A stretch of 64,000 bases of DNA from Clostridium merdae (GTDB taxonomy: Bacteria > Bacillota > Clostridia > Oscillospirales > Acutalibacteraceae), in assembly GCF_900176635.1 (NCBI RefSeq), contig NZ_FXLN01000002.1, positions 327,775 through 391,774 of the forward strand, in the 5' to 3' direction. Below are positions 57,957-64,000 of this stretch, piece by piece (positions within the stretch are counted from its first letter, which is position 1; each line of letters starts with the position of its first letter). The position numbers and the translations under genes are program-made. The notes beneath the pieces are model-generated. The model searched no databases. It saw nothing but the letters and a program-made list of their open reading frames with translations, and was not told the origin of the DNA.

Positions 57957-59402
57957 ATGGCGGAAAACAAACAGAGTACGTTTCACCCCAAGGGGGACTT
58001 TTTTGACCTGAAGGGTCAAAAGACCAACGTTAAGACCGAGGTCGTGGCTGGTATAACAACCTTCTTTACCATGGTATACATTATTATGGTAAACCCGAGC
58101 ATGCTTTCACAAACTGGAATGCCCTGGGGCGCGGTGTTTTTGGCAACCATTATTGCTTCGGTAATCGGTACCCTTGTTATGGGGCTGTTTGCTAACGTAC
58201 CCTATGCACAGGCTCCCGGAATGGGACTCAACGCATTTTTTGTTTTCACCGTTTGTTTCGGTTTGAACTTTAAATGGCAAGAAGCACTCGCAATGGTTTT
58301 TCTGTGCGGTCTTCTCAATATTGTAATTACCGTAACGAAAATTCGCAGAATGATTATTGATGCGATTCCCCCCATGCTGCAGCACGCAATTGGCGGCGGT
58401 ATTGGTGTATTTATTGCTTACATCGGCATTAAGAAGTGCGGTCTTCTATCGTTTACCTCTGACCCCGGCCAAAATATTGTGCTTGACAGCGGCACGGTTG
58501 TAGCGAACTCCAGCATTGTTCCTGCAATTGTTCACTTCAATACTCCGTCCGTTTTGCTGGCGCTGTTTGGTATTATCTTTACGGTTATTTTGATTATCCG
58601 CAATGTAAAGGGTGCCATTCTAATTGGTATTATGGTTACTGCAGTTCTCGGTATCCCGCTCGGCCTTACTACTATGAGCAACTCCGTTAGCTTTACGGAT
58701 GCAGTGAATCAACTGCCGGAAACCTTTGGTGCCGCATTCGGCAACCCCGGAATGCAGTCTTTGTTCTCGGATCCTTCTAAGCTTCCCCTTGTATTAATGA
58801 CGATTTTTGCATTTAGCTTGTCGGATATGTTTGATACCATTGGAACATTTATTGGTACAGGCCGTAAAGCCGGTATTTTTACCGACAACGAGCAGGACAA
58901 CCTGTCGGAGAACAGAAGCTTTAATTCCAAAATGGAAAGAGCGCTGTTTGCAGATGCAACCGCAACCTCCATTGGTGCAATTATTGGTACCTCGAATACC
59001 ACAACTTATGTAGAGAGTGCCGCCGGTATCGGCGCAGGTGGACGCACCGGTTTAACCAGTGTAGTTACTGCTGCAATGTTCATTGTCAGCGCATTCTTTG
59101 CTCCCCTTGTTAGTGCAATTCCCGATGCGGCTATCGCCCCATCTTTGATTATAGTTGGTATCATGATGCTCAGTTCTTTCCGCGACATTCAGTGGGAAAA
59201 CATGGAGGATGCGATTCCCGGGTTCTTCGCCGGTATCTTCATGGCACTGTGCTACAGCATTTCTTATGGTATCGCTGCGGGCTTCCTGTTCTACTGCATT
59301 ATTAAGGTAGTAAAAGGGAAAGCCAAAGAGATTCACCCCATTCTATGGATTTCGACGATTCTGTTTGTTCTGAACTTCGTAATCCTTGCAAAAATCAGTT
59401 AA
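57957..59402 (+). CDS. NCS2-family purine permease (AzgA/PbuG-like)
   Basis: 481 residues from ATG at 57957, 10 nt after AGGAGG (the ATG at 57948 is 1 nt away and rejected). EVVAGITTFFTMVYIIMVNP, PYAQAPGMGLNAFFVFTVCF, FSLSDMFDTIGTFIGTG and GTSNTTTYVESAAGIGAGGR are the AzgA-group signatures. About 13 membrane spans. Imports adenine, guanine or hypoxanthine with protons. Monocistronic, ending at a terminator. Confidence 0.93.
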   Translation: MAENKQSTFHPKGDFFDLKGQKTNVKTEVVAGITTFFTMVYIIMVNPSMLSQTGMPWGAVFLATIIASVIGTLVMGLFANVPYAQAPGMGLNAFFVFTVCFGLNFKWQEALAMVFLCGLLNIVITVTKIRRMIIDAIPPMLQHAIGGGIGVFIAYIGIKKCGLLSFTSDPGQNIVLDSGTVVANSSIVPAIVHFNTPSVLLALFGIIFTVILIIRNVKGAILIGIMVTAVLGIPLGLTTMSNSVSFTDAVNQLPETFGAAFGNPGMQSLFSDPSKLPLVLMTIFAFSLSDMFDTIGTFIGTGRKAGIFTDNEQDNLSENRSFNSKMERALFADATATSIGAIIGTSNTTTYVESAAGIGAGGRTGLTSVVTAAMFIVSAFFAPLVSAIPDAAIAPSLIIVGIMMLSSFRDIQWENMEDAIPGFFAGIFMALCYSISYGIAAGFLFYCIIKVVKGKAKEIHPILWISTILFVLNFVILAKIS

Positions 59403-59446
59403 ATTCGTTTGTTCGCCCTTTTTAGTTAGCTTGAGGTTTTATACAG

Positions 59447-59485
59447 AAAAAACCGCCTTGGGATTTTCCCAAAGGCGGTTTTTCC
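59447..59485 (+). terminator. Terminator after purine permease
   Basis: AAAAACCGCCTTGGGA pairs with TCCCAAAGGCGGTTTTT (one bulge), ending in TTTTT. The A-rich left flank makes it usable by the convergent minus-strand gene too. Confidence 0.88.
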
Positions 59486-59502
59486 GTTATTTTACGAATT
59501 AC

Positions 59503-60069
59503 TTATAAAGTACGAAAAGCAGATTCCAGCAAGAGATTATCGATGCTGTTGAACTCGGCGAATACAATGTCTTTTAAATGGATGATAATCTTCTCCGTCG
59601 CCTTTGCATTTTCAATATTAATGGTATTTAATACGATTGTTTTTTCAGTTAGCTGAATTAGAAAACCAGTATACAAATTATCGGCACAACAGGTTTCAAT
59701 CGAAACAATGCGATTTTCATTTTGTTGTTTCCTTAAAACCTCTAATAATAGTGGTTCAGAAGAATCATAAGTAAAGCGAGGCAGCAATGTGTTTGCACAA
59801 ACGCCGCCTTGGTTTTCCTCCCAGAACTTTCGGTAATGATTTAGTTTTTGTAGATAAGAGGTATCTGTATTCAATATATGAATGGAAGACAAGTCATAAT
59901 AAGAGTAGCCGTCCATTCTGCCCTGAGGGTCAATATTAAACACAACAACCCCTTTATCATCCATATAGAGAGGTAGCCCGACTGAAAATTCGTCGTCTCC
60001 ATTGGTGTAAAGCTCCACCAACGATTTCTCTTGAATGCATTCCTTTAAAGTGTGACAAATGGTGGTCAT
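59503..60069 (-). CDS. Hypothetical protein with two repeated beta modules
   Basis: 188 residues, no signal or span. Two similar halves can be seen: LVELYTNGDDEFSVGLPLYM with GVVVFNIDPQGRMDGYSYYD, and IVSIETCCADNLYTGFLIQL with TIVLNTINIENAKATEKIII. Each looks like an Sm-like or short beta-barrel unit followed by an (I)xxLxxI strand. No family recognised. GAAGGGA precedes the ATG. Confidence 0.75.
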   Translation of the reverse strand: MTTICHTLKECIQEKSLVELYTNGDDEFSVGLPLYMDDKGVVVFNIDPQGRMDGYSYYDLSSIHILNTDTSYLQKLNHYRKFWEENQGGVCANTLLPRFTYDSSEPLLLEVLRKQQNENRIVSIETCCADNLYTGFLIQLTEKTIVLNTINIENAKATEKIIIHLKDIVFAEFNSIDNLLLESAFRTL

Positions 60070-60094
60070 TCTATAATCCCTTCATTTAACATAG

Positions 60095-60129
60095 TACCGC
60101 CCAAGAAGCGGCATCGCTTTTGGGCGGTA
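60095..60129 (-). other. Hairpin between radical SAM and hypothetical gene
   Basis: TACCGCCCAA with its complement (60095-60104 / 60120-60129), and inner GAAGCG/CGCTTT pairing. No U-run follows on the minus strand, so it may be an intercistronic or weak terminator element. Confidence 0.6.
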
Positions 60130-60144
60130 TTGGAGAGGGATGAA

Positions 60145-61005
60145 CTAACGAGGCGTGCCCTCTCTTTTGCGAACCAGTTCGGTCAGGCGAGCGATATTGC
60201 GGAGCATTGCATCCTTATCTTCTGGTAAGCGGCCGCGTACATCAATATAGTTGGAGGCATGTGCACTGGTATAGTAGCAGTGTTTCAAATCTAAATTTTC
60301 AATTAGCAGCTTCATTTCCTCTAGCACTTGGGTAGCACTGGGTAAGCGGAACGTTCCTTCGGCAATTTTACGGAACATGTCGGTGTCGTTGCCGGCGTGC
60401 AGAACCAGCATACCAACGTAATCTGGTTGCATCTGATTTAAGGCATCCGCCGTTTCGAGAATATGTTCACGCGAATCCGCCTGACCGCCAAGCCCTGAAA
60501 TAATGCTGACAGAAAGGCGAAGCCCCGCTTTTGTGGCAGCATTTGCTGCGGAAATCATTTCTTGTTTTGTAATTCCCTTATTTACTTCCGTTAAGACCTT
60601 GTCGCTGCCAGACTCTAGCCCAATGTACACCATTTCAAGGCCTGCTTCGTGCAGCTGACACAATTCTTCATGGCTTTTACGCAGAATATCTTGGGCTGAG
60701 GCGTAAACACGAACGGCCTCTAAATCGGGGTACAGCACACGAATGGTTTCTAATATCTCAAGCAGCATGGGCGTTTTCAGCACAAGCGCGTCACCGTCAC
60801 ACAAAAAGATGCGGCGTATTTGGCTGCGATAGCGCGAGCCCTCCACTAAGTCTGCTTTAATTTCATCCATATTGCGTACCCGGAATTGCTTCTCCGAATA
60901 CATATCGCAGAATGTGCATTTATTCCACGAGCAGCCCACCGTTACCTGTACGAGCAGGCTGTCAGCTTCTGACGGCGGGCGAAAAATGGTACCTTCATAA
61001 TGCAT
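60145..61005 (-). CDS. Radical SAM protein with C-X4-C-X2-C cluster motif
   Basis: About 286 residues. VTVGCSWNKCTFCDMY has the cluster Cys spaced CX4CX2C, seen in a clostridial group of uncharacterised radical SAM enzymes (GCxxNKCTFC) rather than the common CX3CX2C. GLEMVYIGLESGSDKVLTEV is the SAM-binding strand and SVSIISGLGGQADSREHILE follows. Substrate unknown. The ATG at 61005 was chosen over 61014, which lies only 2 nt from AAGGAGG. The region 61015-61282 holds no other gene. Confidence 0.87.
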   Translation of the reverse strand: MHYEGTIFRPPSEADSLLVQVTVGCSWNKCTFCDMYSEKQFRVRNMDEIKADLVEGSRYRSQIRRIFLCDGDALVLKTPMLLEILETIRVLYPDLEAVRVYASAQDILRKSHEELCQLHEAGLEMVYIGLESGSDKVLTEVNKGITKQEMISAANAATKAGLRLSVSIISGLGGQADSREHILETADALNQMQPDYVGMLVLHAGNDTDMFRKIAEGTFRLPSATQVLEEMKLLIENLDLKHCYYTSAHASNYIDVRGRLPEDKDAMLRNIARLTELVRKREGTPR

Positions 61006-61282
61006 GTAATTCATTTCCTCCTTGTTGTTGCACGCTATTTGTTATTTTTTTCGCGTGCGCAAATCTATTGCATAATAACGTTGTTTTCGGTATGCTATTA
61101 CTAAATTGTAGCATGATTCGCTTATCAAGAAAAGCACACACGCTATTTTTGGCAATTTTACCTGCCTTATGTCTGCAAATTCACCGGGAATGAACACAAT
61201 GCTTGATATTTTACATTCTTTTGGAAGAATCGTGTAGGTATGTTGCCCCAATGGAAAAATAAAGGTTAGGAGGCTTTTTAAT

Positions 61283-61849
61283 ATGGATCAAGAGAGAATT
61301 CGCGCGGCGGTAACGGAGTTGCTGCTGGCAGTGGGCGAAAACCCGGAGCGTGAGGGGCTGCTAGAAACACCAGACCGTGTAGCCAAAATGTATGCAGAGA
61401 TTTTTTCTGGGTTAGAAGAAGACCCCATGGACCATTTAAAGATTTTTCATGAGCCGCAGCAGCACGGTGAGCTGGTTTTGGTACGAGACATCCCGCTGTA
61501 TTCGGTTTGTGAACACCACTTAATCCCCTTTATTGGTAAGGTGCATGTTGCTTATATTCCTAAGGACGGCCGAATCATTGGTCTTTCTAAATTCGCTCGA
61601 ATTGTAAAGACCTTTGCCTCTCGCCCTCAGGTGCAGGAGCGCCTGACGGCACAGATTGCAGACTTTCTATATGATAATATGAAGCCATACGGTGTAGCTG
61701 TTGTTGCAGAGGCAGAGCATCTTTGTATGACCATGCGCGGTATTCGTGCTGCCGGAGCGACGACGCAGACCTCTGCTCTGCGTGGTGCAATGCGTACGGA
61801 GGCAAAAACCCGCAGTGAGGTAATGCTTCTGTTGGGTGGTCATCGATGA
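61283..61849 (+). CDS. folE: GTP cyclohydrolase I
   Basis: 188 residues, the usual length. Zn-binding Cys and His in VCEHHLIPF and in AEHLCMTMRG; ATTQTSALRG closes the active site. Converts GTP to dihydroneopterin triphosphate, the first step of folate synthesis. TTAGGAGG precedes the ATG. First gene of folE-folP-folB-folK, all overlapping. Confidence 0.97.
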   Translation: MDQERIRAAVTELLLAVGENPEREGLLETPDRVAKMYAEIFSGLEEDPMDHLKIFHEPQQHGELVLVRDIPLYSVCEHHLIPFIGKVHVAYIPKDGRIIGLSKFARIVKTFASRPQVQERLTAQIADFLYDNMKPYGVAVVAEAEHLCMTMRGIRAAGATTQTSALRGAMRTEAKTRSEVMLLLGGHR

Positions 61850-62694
61850 GCGGGTTTCGCGCGGGAAAATATTTCCTGCCATTGAATGGGCCTGCCTGTA
61901 TTATGGGCATATTAAATGTAACGCCTGATTCCTTTTCGGATGGCGGCAGAAGCTTTGAACCGGAGGTCGCTGTGGCAAACGCGCTTGCCATGCAGGAGCA
62001 GGGAGCCGGAATGCTGGATATTGGCGGGCAGTCTACCCGCCCCGGTTTTACCGCAATTCCACCAGAGGAAGAGTGGGAACGTATTGAGCCGGTTCTAAAG
62101 GCTCTTACAGGGCGGCTGCGTATTCCGATTTCCATTGATACCTTTTACCCACAGGTAGCCTCTCTGGCACTCTCTGCGGGTGCTGACGTGATTAATGATG
62201 TAAATGGCTTTACCGACCCTGCCATGTTCCCTGCGGTGCAAGGGAACACCTGTGGCTGTATCATCATGCATAATGGCCATGTATTAGAGGAAGACCCTTC
62301 AGAGGATATTTTAACGCGTGTACGGCGCTTCTTTGAGGACAAGCTGCGCTATGCGAAAGAAATTGGTATCAACCCGGAACGCATTTGCTTTGACCCCGGC
62401 ATAGGGTTTGGTAAAACATATGAAGAAAATCTGCGCCTGATTGCAAACGTTGAGGCGGTTAAAATAGAAGGCTGTGCTTTTCTCATGGCGGCTTCACGCA
62501 AAGGGGTTATTGGCAAAAGCAGCGGTAACCCACCTGCTCAGGAGCGGTTACCAGGCACGCTGGCAGCGCATACAATCGCGCAGGCTGGTGGAGCGCAGCT
62601 ACTGCGTGTGCACGACGTTCGAGAGGCAGTTCAGGCGGCACAGGTAGCCTATGCCGTACTTTGCGCAAAAGAGGGAGGAATGGCTCATGGATAA
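61846..62694 (+). CDS. folP: Dihydropteroate synthase
   Basis: 282 residues. IMGILNVTPDSFSDGGR, DIGGQSTRPG, ISIDTFYPQVA and FDPGIGFGKTYEENL are the pterin and pABA sites. Condenses pABA with hydroxymethyl-dihydropterin pyrophosphate. Overlaps folE by 4 bp and folB by 8 bp. Confidence 0.97.
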   Translation: MSGFRAGKYFLPLNGPACIMGILNVTPDSFSDGGRSFEPEVAVANALAMQEQGAGMLDIGGQSTRPGFTAIPPEEEWERIEPVLKALTGRLRIPISIDTFYPQVASLALSAGADVINDVNGFTDPAMFPAVQGNTCGCIIMHNGHVLEEDPSEDILTRVRRFFEDKLRYAKEIGINPERICFDPGIGFGKTYEENLRLIANVEAVKIEGCAFLMAASRKGVIGKSSGNPPAQERLPGTLAAHTIAQAGGAQLLRVHDVREAVQAAQVAYAVLCAKEGGMAHG

Positions 62695-63058
62695 AATCAT
62701 TGTAAAGGGATTGCGTGTTTTTGCATATCATGGTGTCAATGAAGAAGAAAAAAGAGACGGTCAAAACTTTGAAATAGATGTGACCGCCTCGTTGGACTTG
62801 TCTGCGGCGTGCACGAGCGACTGTATTGATGATACGGTTAGCTATGCTAAAATTTTAAAAACAACGGTACGAGTTATGAAGGAGCAATCGTACGATTTAC
62901 TAGAGCGGGCAGCCCAGCGAATCGCCGAACAGCTATTCAAAGATTTTGCGCAGATAATGGAGCTGGAGGTTCTATTGAAAAAGCCGGAGGCACCCATCCA
63001 AGCAGATTTTGATTATACAGCAGTCCTTATTAATAGAAAGCGAAGTGATTTCCATTGA
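62687..63058 (+). CDS. folB: Dihydroneopterin aldolase
   Basis: 123 residues from ATG at 62687 after GAGGGAGGAA. IIVKGLRVFAYHGVNEEEKR (catalytic Glu/His region), TVSYAKILKTTVRVM and VLLKKPEAPIQADFDYTAVL match FolB. Cleaves dihydroneopterin to glycolaldehyde and hydroxymethyl-dihydropterin. Overlaps folK by 4 bp. Confidence 0.95.
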   Translation: MDKIIVKGLRVFAYHGVNEEEKRDGQNFEIDVTASLDLSAACTSDCIDDTVSYAKILKTTVRVMKEQSYDLLERAAQRIAEQLFKDFAQIMELEVLLKKPEAPIQADFDYTAVLINRKRSDFH

Positions 63059-63540
63059 AAAAAGCAGTGATAGGACTAGGCTCAAACTTGGGTAACCGAC
63101 TAGAGAACATTACGCAAGCGCTCCAGGCACTGAAAAATCTGCCGGGTACAACCGTAATTGCAACCTCCCGGTTTTATGAAACGGCTCCGGTAGAGGTGCA
63201 GAGTGCCCAGAATGATTATCTTAACGCCTGCGCATTGCTTCTCACCGAGCTTTCTCCTCATGCGCTCCTCGGGGCATGTCTTGGTATCGAAGCAGGGCTT
63301 GGTCGTGAACGGCGTGAATATCATGGTTCTCGTATTATTGATTTGGATTTACTTTTATATGAAAACACGAATTTGCGTGAAGACGAGCTTCGTTTGCCAC
63401 ATCCGGGTATTTTGAACCGTGCTTTTGTGTTAGCACCCCTTTCAGACCTCTTTCCTGAGAAAATGGCTCTGGAACTGGATTTTTCCGACTCTTTTCGCGA
63501 TTTAGACTTCTCAGAAGTGCGTCTTTTTCAGGCAAATTGA
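63055..63540 (+). CDS. folK: 2-amino-4-hydroxy-6-hydroxymethyldihydropteridine pyrophosphokinase
   Basis: 161 residues from TTG at 63055. AVIGLGSNLGNRLENITQAL, ETAPVEVQSAQNDYLNACAL and GRERREYHGSRIIDLDLLLY (metal-binding DLD) match HPPK. Pyrophosphorylates the pterin for FolP. Last gene of the cluster. No hairpin separates it from the rrn promoter 40 bp downstream, so folate transcripts may run into rrn. Confidence 0.95.
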   Translation: MKKAVIGLGSNLGNRLENITQALQALKNLPGTTVIATSRFYETAPVEVQSAQNDYLNACALLLTELSPHALLGACLGIEAGLGRERREYHGSRIIDLDLLLYENTNLREDELRLPHPGILNRAFVLAPLSDLFPEKMALELDFSDSFRDLDFSEVRLFQAN

Positions 63541-63580
63541 AAGTTTTTTGAAAAAAATCGAAAAAACTTTAAAAAAAGCA

Positions 63581-63609
63581 TTGACATTAGTTGTGTGGTT
63601 TGGTATTAT
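63581..63609 (+). promoter_or_regulatory. rrn operon promoter
   Basis: TTGACA (63581-63586), 17 nt, TATTAT (63604-63609), preceded by A-tracts at 63542-63578 that look like an UP element. Confidence 0.9.
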
Positions 63610-63875
63610 AGTCAAGCGCCACAGAGAACGGCGCACGACACGGAAAGCGAAAAGCGCTGAAGAGTCGGACAGGACCTTGAAAATTAAACAACGAGAAAGA
63701 CAAAAGAACCCGTAATTTTTTGAGAGAAAGCTTCTCGGAAACGAGGAGTGAGTACTTCCGGATAAGAGTTCTTAGGACTCTATAAAAACCTAAGAAACGC
63801 GAAAGCGTACTAATTGAGCAGATACAAAATGCTCTAAAATTTAGATTAGATTGACCTCGGTCATTTTAATACAAT
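63610..63875 (+). other. rRNA operon leader
   Basis: About 265 nt of untranslated leader. ACCTTGAAAATTAAACAACG resembles the TGAAAACTGAACA segment common before Firmicute 16S genes. CTCTAAAAT (63832-63840) is complementary to ATTTTAGAG at the very start of 16S, and a TGAC-CTCG-GTCA hairpin lies between them. No tRNA or ORF seen. Confidence 0.75.
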
Positions 63876-64000
63876 ATTTTAGAGAGTTTGATCCTGGCTC
63901 AGGACGAACGCTGGCGGCATGCCTAACACATGCAAGTCGAACGGAGTAAGAGAGAAGCTTGCTTAGCTCTTACTTAGTGGCGGACGGGTGAGTAACGCGT
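63876..64000 (+). rRNA. 16S ribosomal RNA, 5' end (truncated at window edge)
   Basis: AGAGTTTGATCCTGGCTCAG (63883 onward) is the conserved 8-27 primer site; counting back puts the mature 5' end near 63876. GACGAACGCTGGCGGC, ACACATGCAAGTCGAACGG and GTGGCGGACGGGTGAGTAAC follow. About 125 nt lie inside the window. The start is of the Clostridium cluster IV type. Confidence 0.97.

Noticed and set aside
61015..61282. A folate-type riboswitch upstream of folE
   Set aside because: I could not find the tetrahydrofolate aptamer core sequences or its pairings in the 270 bp before the gene.

Overview
The window looks like a chromosomal segment of an anaerobic, low-to-moderate GC Clostridia bacterium, most likely of the Oscillospiraceae/Ruminococcaceae lineage. 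Three things point this way: the 16S rRNA 5' end at the right edge (cluster IV-like start), the many TTG/GTG starts with strong Shine-Dalgarno sites, and clostridial families such as PBSX-type tail genes, dockerin repeats and an ECF/DUF4367 pair. This placement is inference from sequence alone.

Layout. (1) 1-8.8 kb: a carbohydrate operon with a split transketolase, an FGGY kinase, a ribose-type ABC transporter (lipoprotein binding protein, DUF2291-like lipoprotein, double ATPase, permease), RbsD and ribokinase, closed by a perfect hairpin. It would import a pentose or branched pentose and feed it to the pentose-phosphate pool; the split transketolase plus FGGY kinase also resembles the D-apiose/apulose route. 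(2) 8.9-12.2 kb: a membrane-anchored dockerin-like protein, a left-handed beta-helix protein and a pyridoxal-type kinase. (3) 12.3-15.0 kb, minus strand: a lipoprotein, a small secreted protein with an ECF-type promoter, an anti-sigma-like protein and an ECF sigma factor. (4) 15.2-21.4 kb: HAD phosphatase, malic enzyme, HtrA protease, an orphan oligopeptide-binding protein and two overlapping PII-like genes behind an unexplained structured leader. (5) 21.6-28.8 kb, minus strand: a heterodimeric ABC exporter, a GtrB-type glycosyltransferase and a YfhO-type membrane protein. (6) 29.1-32.5 kb: YfbR-like nucleotidase, LCP ligase, a duplicated small-RNA-like element and a hypothetical protein.

(7) 33.4-47.5 kb: the most notable region, a compact and apparently intact PBSX-like contractile tail module. 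It holds tail terminator, sheath, tube, a tail-assembly chaperone with a programmed -1 frameshift, a short tape measure, LysM-derived baseplate protein, hub, XkdR/S/T/U-like baseplate proteins, two fibre cassettes, GH25 lysin and holin. No capsid, portal, terminase, integrase or replication gene lies in or beside it, so it most likely encodes a phage-tail-like bacteriocin (tailocin) with a short tail and two alternative or co-assembled fibres.

(8) 47.5-63.5 kb: housekeeping genes. These are dusB, polA-ywlE-rimI-oxidoreductase-tsaD, GTP-type PEP carboxykinase, NADP-type glutamate dehydrogenase, a purine permease, a hypothetical protein, a radical SAM protein and the folate cluster folE-folP-folB-folK. 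(9) 63.6-64 kb: a strong rrn promoter, leader and the first 125 nt of 16S rRNA.
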